Part shown: piece after piece, positions 1-6,419 of the stretch
How the letters are laid out: each line of letters begins with the position of its first letter
How positions within the stretch are numbered: position 1 is the stretch's first letter
Source of the DNA: Bacillota bacterium
GTDB taxonomy: Bacteria > Bacillota > Clostridia > Clostridiales > Caloramatoraceae
Length of the DNA: 11,497 nucleotides
Assembly: GCA_023389275.1 (NCBI GenBank)
Contig: JAEWEN010000127.1
Span: 1 to 11,497, forward strand
Reading direction: 5' to 3'
Notes under the pieces: generated by a model
The model's input: the letters and a program-made list of their open reading frames with translations, nothing else
The model's database searches: none
Told to the model about the DNA's origin: nothing
Position numbers and translations under genes: made by a program

Positions 1-326
1 GCAGCTCCAGCCATAGCACTTGTCCATGAAAGAATAGCTCCTTGCCACCATCCAAATAAATTTGCATTAGCAAATGTTATTAAAAATGCAGGAAGTGGTG
101 CAGCTACAGATTGGAAAATCATTAATAAAAATGAAACAACAGCTGCATAAGCTCCATAGGATTCAACAAATTCTCTAACTACAGAAAAATCTCCAGTTGC
201 AAACATAGAGAAAATATTATTTAATGTAGATTTTACTGATGGAATAAAAAAGTAGCTACAAACTACAAGTACAAGAACAAAAACCACAGCTAACTTACTA
301 AAAAGTTTTTTTCTTTTTAAATCCAT
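1..326 (-). CDS. TVP38/TMEM64 (VTT-domain) membrane protein, N-terminal part
   Basis: This reading frame starts at the ATG complementary to 324-326 and runs off the left edge, giving 108 complete codons. An AAGGAG ribosome site (complement of 334-339) sits 7 nt upstream. The protein begins with a short basic stretch (MDLKRKK), then a hydrophobic membrane segment at about residues 12-30. From about residue 58 comes a second hydrophobic stretch containing FQSVAAPLPAF and ANLFGWWQGA, which is typical of the SNARE-associated/VTT domain of TVP38/TMEM64 and DedA-like proteins. Members of this superfamily are polytopic inner-membrane proteins, and some have been linked to polyprenyl-phosphate or phospholipid flipping. 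It diverges from the glycosyltransferase operon, so a shared regulatory region and a role in handling a lipid-linked product are possible but inferred. The C-terminal half lies outside the window. Confidence 0.85.
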   Translation of the reverse strand, partial: MDLKRKKLFSKLAVVFVLVLVVCSYFFIPSVKSTLNNIFSMFATGDFSVVREFVESYGAYAAVVSFLLMIFQSVAAPLPAFLITFANANLFGWWQGAILSWTSAMAGA

Positions 327-467
327 TGTTATTCTCCTTATATTAAATTTATTGTATGTTTTAAATTAAAATTAGACATACATCTACATTTTGTATTATT
401 TATATTCTATTGTCCAATTTAAATGTATAATAGATAAAAGTAAATATATAGAAAAAATAAATGAAAA

Positions 468-497
468 ATGAAATATATTGTATTAAGATAGTATACT
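468..497 (+). promoter_or_regulatory. Putative sigma-A promoter of the glycosyltransferase operon
   Basis: A TATACT -10 box (492-497, five of six consensus) is preceded at 18 nt by ATGAAA (468-473, four of six). Transcription would start near 504, leaving a leader of about 34 nt before the ATG at 538. The -35 box is weak. The -10 box lies in the middle of a palindrome, which favours a repressible promoter. Confidence 0.45.
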
Positions 498-505
498 TAA
501 TACAA
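478..505. promoter_or_regulatory. 28-bp palindrome, candidate repressor operator
   Basis: The arms TTGTATTAAG (478-487) and CTTAATACAA (496-505) are perfect 10-bp reverse complements separated by 8 nt. The element covers the likely -10 box and start point of the 538-3741 operon. A repressor of the TetR or MarR kind bound here would block transcription; that is inferred from position and symmetry only. No regulator gene lies in the window. The palindrome has no following T-run, so it is not a terminator. Confidence 0.55.
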
Positions 506-537
506 GTTTTTATTATATAAAAAAGAAAGGACTATAT

Positions 538-1212
538 ATGAAGTTTTCTATTATTATTCCAATATATAATGAAGAAAAAAATATACTAAATATGCTAAAT
601 ACCTTAGAAAAGCTTAAAGGTGATTATGAAGTTATATTTTCTGATGGAGGAAGTATAGACAAAACATTAGATTATATAGGTAATAAATATAAAATAGTAA
701 AAAGTGAAAAAGGTAGAGGAAACCAAATAAATAATGGATCAAAGGAAGCTTTGGGAGATGTTTTATTTTTTCTTCACTGTGATAGCACTGTTGAAGATAA
801 TGTTCTTTTAAAAATAGAGGACAAAATAAATAAAGGATATAGTGTAGGGTGTTTAAAATTAAGATTTGATTCAAATCATATGCTTATGAAGTGTTGCAGC
901 ATAATGTCTAATGCCCGTGTTAAGTATCGTCAAATAGCCTTTGGCGATCAAGGTATATTTATAACTAAAAAAGCCTTTGAAAACATAGGTGAAATGCCAT
1001 GTATTCCTATAATGGAGGATTATCAATTTTCTATTAATGCAAGTAAAAAATATAAAATTTGTCAGGTAAATAGTAAAATAACAACCTCATCTAGAAGATT
1101 TAAGTCACATGGAATAATAAAAACAATGTATAAAATGCAGCGTCTTCAAAGAATGTTTAGAAAAGGATATGATATTAATACAATAAATGAAATGTATAAA
1201 AATATAAGGTGA
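538..1212 (+). CDS. GT2-like glycosyltransferase, TIGR04283 type
   Basis: A 224-residue GT-A fold glycosyltransferase. It opens with SIIIPIYNEE (residues 4-13), the usual nucleotide-sugar binding start. It continues with DGGSIDKT (36-43), GRGNQINNG (59-67), an HCDS motif (80-83) in place of the DxD metal site, GDQG (136-139), MED (159-161) and TSSRR (183-187). This ordered set matches the family catalogued as arsenosugar biosynthesis glycosyltransferase (TIGR04283). That name comes from co-occurrence with arsenic genes in other bacteria and should not be read as a proven substrate. No membrane segment is evident, so the enzyme is probably cytoplasmic. An AAAGG site (526-530) lies 7 nt before the ATG. 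It is the first gene of the operon, and the next gene begins 4 nt after its stop, which argues for coupled expression. Confidence 0.87.
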   Translation: MKFSIIIPIYNEEKNILNMLNTLEKLKGDYEVIFSDGGSIDKTLDYIGNKYKIVKSEKGRGNQINNGSKEALGDVLFFLHCDSTVEDNVLLKIEDKINKGYSVGCLKLRFDSNHMLMKCCSIMSNARVKYRQIAFGDQGIFITKKAFENIGEMPCIPIMEDYQFSINASKKYKICQVNSKITTSSRRFKSHGIIKTMYKMQRLQRMFRKGYDINTINEMYKNIR

Positions 1213-1216
1213 GAAA

Positions 1217-1870
1217 ATGAAAGAAGCAATTATTATGTTTACTAGAGTTCCTATTCCAGGTAAAACAAAAACAAGACTTGAAGGATATTTATCAAAACAA
1301 CAGTGTGCAAATATTCATAGTGCATTTTTAAAAGATATTTATATATCTTGTAGTAAAACAAATAAAGATATATTTATATTTTACACTCCTGTGGACAATG
1401 TGGATATATTAGAAAAGTTATTAGGAGAAAATAAATATTATCCTCAAACAGGAGAAAGTCTTGGGGATAAAATGTTTAATGCAATAAACCTTGTTTTAAA
1501 CAAAGGGTATAACTCATGTGTTTTAATAGGATGTGATATACCAGAGATAAATGAAAATATACTAAATAATTCATTTGAAAAATTAAAAAAAGTAGATGTT
1601 GTTTTAGGTCCAACATTTGATAAGGGATACTATTTAGTAGCTATGAAAAACCCTTATAAAAGTGTATTTCAAAATAAGGTTTATGGAACAGGAAATGTTC
1701 TTTTAGAAACTACATTAAAAATAAAAGAAGATAGTCTTACATTTGATTTTGTAGATACTCTTTTAGATATAGATGAAAAAGAAGATGTTTTAACTCTTAT
1801 AAATAACCTTAAAAACAATGAAAAATGCTATTTTACAAAAGAGTTTTTAAAAACATTAAAGGAGTGGTAA
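1217..1870 (+). CDS. DUF2064/TIGR04282-type GT-A fold transferase
   Basis: A 217-residue protein of the DUF2064 family (also TIGR04282), related in fold to MobA/CofC-like nucleotidyltransferases. Visible motifs are FTRVPIPGKTKTRL (8-21), a glycine-rich basic nucleotide-binding loop; GESLGDKM (79-86); LIGCDIPE (103-110), the metal-binding Asp region; GPTFDKGYYLVAM (131-143); and DTLLDID (180-186). Length and motif order agree with an intact family member. The family often sits beside TIGR04283 genes, as here, and is assigned to arsenosugar synthesis by context in other genomes. Whether it transfers a sugar or forms an NDP-linked precursor is not settled by sequence. The ribosome site AAGGTGAG (1206-1213) overlaps the stop codon of the preceding gene, so translation is probably coupled. 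Confidence 0.87.
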   Translation: MKEAIIMFTRVPIPGKTKTRLEGYLSKQQCANIHSAFLKDIYISCSKTNKDIFIFYTPVDNVDILEKLLGENKYYPQTGESLGDKMFNAINLVLNKGYNSCVLIGCDIPEINENILNNSFEKLKKVDVVLGPTFDKGYYLVAMKNPYKSVFQNKVYGTGNVLLETTLKIKEDSLTFDFVDTLLDIDEKEDVLTLINNLKNNEKCYFTKEFLKTLKEW

Positions 1871-1871
1871 A

Positions 1872-2870
1872 GTGGATCTTTTAGAAAAGCTAAAAGCTTA
1901 TGTAAAACTAGATAAGTTTAAAAATGCTCTTAATATAAATGGAGAGATAAATTTATCTATGCTTGCTATGGGAGAATATAATATAAACTATTTATTTACC
2001 CATCCAAATACAAATGAAAAGCTTATTTTAAGAATAAATACTAAAAGCCAAATGAATCTTGAAAATCAAATTGAATATGAGTATAAAGCACTAAAGGGGC
2101 TTTATTTATCAGGTAGAGTTCCAAAAGTATATTATGTAGATTCAACATGTGAAAAAATAGAGTATGGTTTACTTGTTATGGAGTTTTTAAATGGTGAAAT
2201 GCTAGATTATGAAAAGGATTTAAACATAGGACTTAAATGTCTTTCTGATATTCATAGCACAGATACAAAAAATCTTAATCATTTAATATGTCCTAAAAAT
2301 CCATTAAAAGCAATGTTTGAAGAATGTAGTAGTATGGCAAATGTTTATTTAAACTCTTCTTTAGGAGATGAAAAGGTAAAGTTTAAACTAAAAAGACTTT
2401 TAGAAAAATCATATAACTTAGTAAAAGATGAAAAGGACTACACAGGTAAAAGATATCCTATAAATACAGAGCTAAACTCAGGTAATTTTCTTGTAAACAG
2501 AAATAGTAAAAGCTATGTTATTGACTGGGAAAAGCCAATATTAGGGGAAGTAGCTCAAGATATTGCCCACTTTTTAGCTCCTATAACAACATTTTGGAAA
2601 ACAGATATAATACTTTCTAAAGCTGTAGTAAATAAATGTATAGATGATTATATTAAATTTGTAGATAATAGATTTGATACAAGTGATTTAAAAGAAAGAT
2701 TTGAAAAATATATGCCACTAACTTGTTTAAGAGGGGTAACATGGTGTGCTATGGCATTTATTGAGTATCAAGACCCTAATAGATTAATAAAAAATGAGTT
2801 TACATATAACAAAATTAAGTCATATTTAAGTAATGAGTTTTTAGACAAAATAGAAAAAGAGTATTTTTAA
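1872..2870 (+). CDS. Kinase-fold phosphotransferase (APH/choline-kinase-like) with altered catalytic loop
   Basis: A 332-residue protein of the aminoglycoside phosphotransferase/choline kinase fold. The N-lobe has an LAMGEYNINY loop (31-40), a beta strand LILRIN (51-56), and the hinge-like LVMEFLNGE (101-109). The C-lobe has LSDIHS (124-129), NTELNSGNF (198-206) and IDWE (217-220). Family members usually read H-G-D-L-H-x-x-N in the loop; here it is N-T-E-L-N-S-G-N, with Glu in place of the catalytic Asp, while Asn205 and Asp218 (metal ligands) are kept. It is therefore either an unusual kinase or a non-catalytic nucleotide binder. Translation starts at GTG, supported by GGAGTGG (1861-1867) and the single base between it and the preceding stop. 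The substrate is unknown; its neighbours suggest a sugar, alcohol or headgroup. Confidence 0.8.
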   Translation: MDLLEKLKAYVKLDKFKNALNINGEINLSMLAMGEYNINYLFTHPNTNEKLILRINTKSQMNLENQIEYEYKALKGLYLSGRVPKVYYVDSTCEKIEYGLLVMEFLNGEMLDYEKDLNIGLKCLSDIHSTDTKNLNHLICPKNPLKAMFEECSSMANVYLNSSLGDEKVKFKLKRLLEKSYNLVKDEKDYTGKRYPINTELNSGNFLVNRNSKSYVIDWEKPILGEVAQDIAHFLAPITTFWKTDIILSKAVVNKCIDDYIKFVDNRFDTSDLKERFEKYMPLTCLRGVTWCAMAFIEYQDPNRLIKNEFTYNKIKSYLSNEFLDKIEKEYF

Positions 2871-2880
2871 GGAGAAGTTT

Positions 2881-3741
2881 ATGAAAAAAGTTATATTTGA
2901 TTGTGATAATACAATGGGAATAAAAGATTATCCTATGGATGATGCTTTAGCGCTTTTTTATCTTTTAGGAAATAGGGAAAGTGTAGATATACTAGGAATA
3001 ACAACAACATTTGGAAATGGTAAGGTTAGTGAAGTTTATCCTGTAACAAAGTCTTTAGTAGAAAGTCTTTCATTAAATATTCCTGTTATAAAGGGAAGTG
3101 AATTAGATGAAGACCCTAAAAGTGATGCAGCAAAGTTTATAGTAGATACCTTAAACAAGTATGAAAATAAAGTAACCTTAATTGCAGTAGGTTCTATGAC
3201 TAATTTATATGGTGCTTATTTAATAGACAATAATATATTTAAAAAAGCTAAAGAGGTAATTTTAATGGGAGGAGTAACAGAAGACTTAATAACCCATGGA
3301 AAGCAGTTACCTGAGCTTAATTTTTCTTGTAATTATAAAGCAAGTGCCGTAGTTCTTGAAAACTGTGAAAACCTATCTATAGTTACAGGTAACAATTGTT
3401 TAGAGTCTTTAGTACCTAAAGATGAATATATAAAAGAGCTTTCAAAGAACAATTCTAAAGGTGGTAAATTTATATTAGATCAAAGTTTATATAGATTTGA
3501 TTATAAGCTTAAAAAGTATGGTGAGGAGGCTTCATATGCATGGGATGTTATAGCTACATCTTACTTTTTACATAAAGAGTTTTATGAGGATAATCATTTT
3601 AATATAAAAATATCAGAGGATAATCTTAAAACAGGATATCTTGAAATTAGCACTACAGGAAACAAAATAAACCTTCCTAAAATTAAAAACAAACCTGAAT
3701 TTAGAAAAGATATATATGAATCATGGAGAAATTTTATATAA
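2881..3741 (+). CDS. Divergent nucleoside hydrolase (IUNH family)
   Basis: A 286-residue member of the inosine-uridine nucleoside N-ribohydrolase family, which cleaves nucleosides to base and ribose using a bound calcium ion. Supporting motifs are FDCDN (6-10) with MDDALALF (19-26), TTTFGNGK (41-48), VGSMTNL (103-109), LMGGV (128-132), ELNFSCN (145-151) and AWDVIAT (220-226). It departs from the textbook enzyme: the N-terminal D-x-D-x-x-x-D-D cluster is stretched by about six residues, and Trp221 replaces the His usually found before the conserved Asp222. Activity on ordinary nucleosides is thus uncertain. GGAG (2871-2874) gives a normal start, 10 nt after the previous stop, so it is the last gene of the operon. 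No clear terminator follows. Confidence 0.8.
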   Translation: MKKVIFDCDNTMGIKDYPMDDALALFYLLGNRESVDILGITTTFGNGKVSEVYPVTKSLVESLSLNIPVIKGSELDEDPKSDAAKFIVDTLNKYENKVTLIAVGSMTNLYGAYLIDNNIFKKAKEVILMGGVTEDLITHGKQLPELNFSCNYKASAVVLENCENLSIVTGNNCLESLVPKDEYIKELSKNNSKGGKFILDQSLYRFDYKLKKYGEEASYAWDVIATSYFLHKEFYEDNHFNIKISEDNLKTGYLEISTTGNKINLPKIKNKPEFRKDIYESWRNFI

Positions 3742-3756
3742 ATGTTTCTAAGGCTA

Positions 3757-3785
3757 CAGACAAACCCTTGTAAATAATGTATAAT
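3757..3785 (+). promoter_or_regulatory. Putative promoter of the NimA-like gene
   Basis: A perfect TATAAT (3780-3785) is preceded at 17 nt by CAGACA (3757-3762, four of six matches to TTGACA). Transcription would begin near 3792, leaving a leader of about 20 nt. It gives the flavin protein its own expression separate from the upstream operon. Confidence 0.5.
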
Positions 3786-3812
3786 TCCTAAAAAGTATAG
3801 GGGGGAATTATA
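3780..3812. repeat. 9-bp inverted repeat flanking the ribosome site
   Basis: TATAATTCC (3780-3788) and GGAATTATA (3804-3812) are perfect reverse complements separated by 15 nt. The left arm contains the -10 box and the right arm touches the start codon, with the G-rich ribosome site (AGGGGGG, 3800-3805) between and within them. It could be an operator. In readthrough RNA from upstream it could instead form a hairpin hiding the ribosome site. Confidence 0.5.
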
Positions 3813-4289
3813 ATGAAGAGTGTTAGAAGAAAAGATAGAGAAATAGTAAAAAATGAGGCTTATAACCTACTGAAAAACTCAGAGTATGCGATACTTGCAA
3901 CTATAAATGAAGATAATACACCTTATTGTATACCATTTTCACCTGTAGTTGAAGGCGACTTTATATATTTTCACGGTGCACTTGAGGGGCAAAAAGTAGA
4001 AAATATAAAAAGAAGTCCTAATGTGTGTGTAACATGTGTTGGAAATACAAGATTAGTTCCTGAAAACTTTACAACAGAATATGAGTCAGCAGTTGCACAT
4101 GGAGTATGTGAAATAGTAGAAGATTCAGAGGAGAAAATATTTGCTCTTAGAAAAATATGCGAAAAATTTGCTAAGTCTAATATGGAAAACTTTGATAAAG
4201 CTATAAAAGCATCACTTCATAGAACAGGAGTATTTAAAATAGAGATAAAATCATTAACAGGAAAGGCGAAAAAAGTAAAAAACATATAA
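3813..4289 (+). CDS. Pyridoxamine-5'-phosphate-oxidase-like flavin protein, NimA type
   Basis: A 158-residue split-barrel flavin-binding protein. The start RRKDREI (5-11), the strand YAILATINEDNTPYCIP (25-41), the turn GDFIYFHGA (48-56) and GQKVENI (59-65) followed by VCVTCVG (71-77) are the usual pattern of the family that includes the nitroimidazole-resistance proteins. Members bind FMN or a related cofactor as dimers and reduce small molecules in the cytoplasm; the physiological substrate is usually unknown. Full length, with a G-rich ribosome site (3800-3805) 7 nt before the ATG. It is not tightly coupled to the upstream operon and has its own putative promoter. Resistance to nitroimidazoles should not be assumed, since many family members do not confer it. 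Confidence 0.87.
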   Translation: MKSVRRKDREIVKNEAYNLLKNSEYAILATINEDNTPYCIPFSPVVEGDFIYFHGALEGQKVENIKRSPNVCVTCVGNTRLVPENFTTEYESAVAHGVCEIVEDSEEKIFALRKICEKFAKSNMENFDKAIKASLHRTGVFKIEIKSLTGKAKKVKNI

Positions 4290-4336
4290 TAATGTTTTTA
4301 AATAATATTAAATTTCGACTTTTTCGTCAAAATATA

Positions 4337-4365
4337 TTGACTTTATGTTACAAAAAGATTAAGAT
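4337..4365 (+). promoter_or_regulatory. Putative promoter in the gap upstream of the chemoreceptor gene
   Basis: TTGACT (4337-4342, five of six) and TAAGAT (4360-4365, four of six) are separated by exactly 17 nt. Transcription would start near 4372 and meet a terminator hairpin within about 90 nt, so this promoter may drive a short RNA or an attenuated leader. Confidence 0.5.
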
Positions 4366-4371
4366 GATAAT

Positions 4372-4462
4372 ATAATAATTAATTAATAACATTGATTAAA
4401 ATAAGTGAATTAACAACGGATTGCTTGCTTTAAGGCTTGTGGTTCGTTGTTTTATTTTTTTT
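4372..4462 (+). ncRNA. Candidate small RNA or attenuator leader
   Basis: The stretch between the putative promoter at 4337-4365 and the T-run ending at 4462 would give an RNA of about 90 nt: an AU-rich 5' part and a long 3' hairpin. I see no open reading frame with a ribosome site in it and no riboswitch class I recognise. It may be an independent small RNA, or a leader whose terminator limits transcription into the chemoreceptor gene. The call rests on promoter and terminator geometry only. Confidence 0.3.
4412..4462 (+). terminator. Rho-independent terminator hairpin
   Basis: AACAACG (4412-4418) pairs with CGTTGTT (4445-4451). The interior continues the helix with several G-U pairs, a U-rich internal loop and an inner GCTT/AGGC stem. 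The helix is followed by TTTATTTTTTTT (4451-4462). Helix plus T-run make a convincing terminator between the NimA-like gene and the chemoreceptor. Confidence 0.75.
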
Positions 4463-4464
4463 GA

Positions 4465-4530
4465 TTAAGTAATTTTATGTAAAATTACTTAAAATATGGT
4501 TAAGTGTTGGTTAAAGTAATTTAATGTAAA
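4465..4530. repeat. Perfect 13-bp inverted repeat plus a downstream near-copy of one half
   Basis: TTAAGTAATTTTA (4465-4477) and TAAAATTACTTAA (4480-4492) are exact reverse complements with only TG between them, so the element suits a DNA-binding dimer better than an RNA hairpin. The 17-mer at 4467-4483 recurs at 4514-4530 with a single change (16 of 17 bases). Two spaced copies upstream of a gene suggest a regulator-binding region for the chemoreceptor; no regulator is identified. Confidence 0.5.
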
Positions 4531-4553
4531 CTAAACACAAACTAAATCGAATT

Positions 4554-4605
4554 CCCTATTATTTACTCGATACTATGTAAAAGGTAATGAAATAGGGGGG
4601 AAAGG
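4554..4605 (+). promoter_or_regulatory. Possible mRNA hairpin covering the chemoreceptor ribosome site
   Basis: CCCTATT (4554-4560) is complementary to AATAGGG (4591-4597), which forms the start of the purine-rich ribosome site (GGGGGGAAAGG, 4595-4605). Inside this stem TTTAC (4562-4566) can pair with GTAAA (4577-4581). ATCGA (4546-4550) and TCGAT (4567-4571) offer a competing pairing. Such an arrangement could control translation, but base pairing has not been tested and AT-rich DNA pairs easily by chance. Confidence 0.35.
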
Positions 4606-4608
4606 TAT

Positions 4609-6324
4609 ATGATAAAATACAAAATATATAAAGACTTTAAAATATCTACAATGATAACTATTCAAATCTTAATAACTATAATACTAATTTCTTCACTAGG
4701 ATTAGTGTCAATGGTTAGCTCTAAAAAAACACTAGAAAGTACAAGGCATATATCTGAAGTAACATCTCAATCTGATAAATATATAAGTAATATAAAAAAT
4801 AATGTTTTAGAAATAAGATTAGAAACATCTAGAAAAATAGATTCTGGATATAAAATAGAAAGTTTTAATGTAGTTAAATCTAAAAATGAAGAAATAAAGG
4901 ACTATGTTAATACTTATTTAAAACTACCTTATGTTAGCCAAAATGAAAAAAGCCTTTTATTAAATGTAAAAACTGAAATAGATAAATACAATAAAAAGTG
5001 GGATAACATAAGATACAACATAATAAACAAGCTATCTATAAGTGAAGACTCTAAAAAAGACCTAGAAAATACTTCTTATAATATAATGGGCACTTTAAAT
5101 AAGTTGGAAGAAGCAAATAAACATACACTAAAGGTAAATAATGCTTTAGTAGATAAACACTTAGTATCTTCACAAAAAACTATTGTAGCTATAATGGTGC
5201 TGGTAATATTAATTTCCTTAGTGTTTTCATTTTTCCTTATACTTTACATAAATAAATCTATAAATTCATTTAGAGATATTTTAGAAAGTGTATCAAAACT
5301 AGATTTCTCTGTTTACATAAATTCAGGTAAAAATGAGTTTGGAGTAATGAAAGAATATCTTAAAAACACTTTAAATGCTGTTTCAAGTATTATAAATGAG
5401 ATTAAGGAAAAAGCGACTATTATAGAAAATGAATGTAAACTAATAAAATTATCATCTTCTACAATTACGTCAGCAACTATTGAGGTATCCTCATCTATAA
5501 AAGAAATAGCTAAAGGCTCTAATACTCAATGTGAAAAACTAGATGAATCTACATCTACAATAGAAGTATTTAATAAAAATCTTAATCATATTATTGAAAA
5601 TATTAAAGATGTTGATATTAGCACTGAAGAATCTAGCCAAAGAGCAAAGGAAAATAGTTTTAAGCTTCAAGAAGTAGTGTATTCAATTACAGAGTTAAAG
5701 ACTTCTTTTAAAAACGTTAGTGAAAAAGTAGATATTTTATCAACAAATATTTTAAAGGTAAGTGAGATAACAGAGTTTATAAATTCTTTAGCAGAGAAAA
5801 CAAATTTACTATCATTAAATGCATCAATAGAAGCTGCAAGAGCAGGTGAATCAGGACGTGGATTTGCGGTTGTTGCAAATGAAATTAGAAATCTTGCTGA
5901 ACAATCTAAAAAATCAGCTTTAGATATTAATAGTCTTATTGAAAATGTAACAATAGAAAGTAAAGACGTAGAAAACACAACGAAATTAGTAGAGAAAAAA
6001 TTAGAAAAAGAAGCAAGAAATATAGAATCATCTATTAATGAATTTAAAAATGTTATATATTCTATAGAAACTATTGCACCAAAAGTTGAAGTAGTAACAA
6101 ATAAAATAGAAGAATTAGATAAGGATAAAAATGAAATACTTGAAAATATAAAAGAAACATCTTTAATATCAGAGGAGTTTTCATGTACAGCAGAGGAAAT
6201 ATCAAAATCAGGTGAAGAGGTAGCTCTATCTTGTGATAAGGTAGAAGGAGCAACAAAACTATTACATAACCAAGCTGTCGAAATGTTATATATGGTGGAA
6301 AAATTTAAGCTTTTTAAAGAATAA
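4609..6324 (+). CDS. Methyl-accepting chemotaxis protein (transmembrane chemoreceptor)
   Basis: A 571-residue chemoreceptor that senses an external signal and controls the CheA kinase. A membrane segment at about 14-36 is followed by an outside region of about 150 residues predicted mostly helical (four-helix-bundle type), and a second membrane segment at about 191-214. A HAMP-like linker (about 215-265, with KNEFG at 241-245) leads to a long coiled-coil signalling domain. The hairpin tip is clear: EKTNLLSLNASIEAARAGES (396-415) then GRGFAVVANEIRNLAEQS (417-434). No C-terminal CheR-docking pentapeptide is visible. The ligand cannot be told from sequence. No other chemotaxis gene lies nearby, so it is an orphan receptor gene. 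The G-rich ribosome site (4595-4605) may be structured, and no clear terminator follows. Confidence 0.93.
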   Translation: MIKYKIYKDFKISTMITIQILITIILISSLGLVSMVSSKKTLESTRHISEVTSQSDKYISNIKNNVLEIRLETSRKIDSGYKIESFNVVKSKNEEIKDYVNTYLKLPYVSQNEKSLLLNVKTEIDKYNKKWDNIRYNIINKLSISEDSKKDLENTSYNIMGTLNKLEEANKHTLKVNNALVDKHLVSSQKTIVAIMVLVILISLVFSFFLILYINKSINSFRDILESVSKLDFSVYINSGKNEFGVMKEYLKNTLNAVSSIINEIKEKATIIENECKLIKLSSSTITSATIEVSSSIKEIAKGSNTQCEKLDESTSTIEVFNKNLNHIIENIKDVDISTEESSQRAKENSFKLQEVVYSITELKTSFKNVSEKVDILSTNILKVSEITEFINSLAEKTNLLSLNASIEAARAGESGRGFAVVANEIRNLAEQSKKSALDINSLIENVTIESKDVENTTKLVEKKLEKEARNIESSINEFKNVIYSIETIAPKVEVVTNKIEELDKDKNEILENIKETSLISEEFSCTAEEISKSGEEVALSCDKVEGATKLLHNQAVEMLYMVEKFKLFKE

Positions 6325-6362
6325 TAAGTAATAAAATGGAAATTATTCTCTTTTGCTTTTCC

Positions 6363-6391
6363 TTGACCTTTTATTCTTTCTAAACTATAAT
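6363..6391 (+). promoter_or_regulatory. Promoter of the SRP RNA gene
   Basis: TTGACC (6363-6368, five of six) and a perfect TATAAT (6386-6391) are separated by 17 nt, the strongest sigma-A promoter in the window outside the rRNA region. Transcription would start near 6398, about 20 nt before the mature RNA end, consistent with 5' trimming of the precursor. Confidence 0.85.
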
Positions 6392-6419
6392 ATTAAGTAC
6401 AGTTTAAATATGTGTGTAT

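Noticed and set aside
396..417. Minus-strand promoter for the TVP38 gene (TTGGAC with TACAAA, 16-nt spacer)
   Set aside because: Only three of six bases match at -35 and the -10 is poor; AT-rich DNA gives such pairs often.
538..1870. A definite arsenosugar biosynthesis function for the two transferases
   Set aside because: The family names come from genomic context elsewhere; no arsenic methyltransferase, radical-SAM ArsS or ArsR is visible here.
4540..4576. Sigma-D (flagellar) promoter before the chemoreceptor gene, from CTAAA and CGATAC
   Set aside because: The spacing is about 20 nt instead of about 16 and the -10 match is incomplete.
4372..4608. Cyclic-di-GMP or other known riboswitch ahead of the chemoreceptor
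   Set aside because: The conserved sequence blocks of those classes are not present.
5667..5978. 103-codon minus-strand ORF inside the chemoreceptor
   Set aside because: It is a shadow of the conserved signalling domain read backwards, with no recognisable motif of its own.
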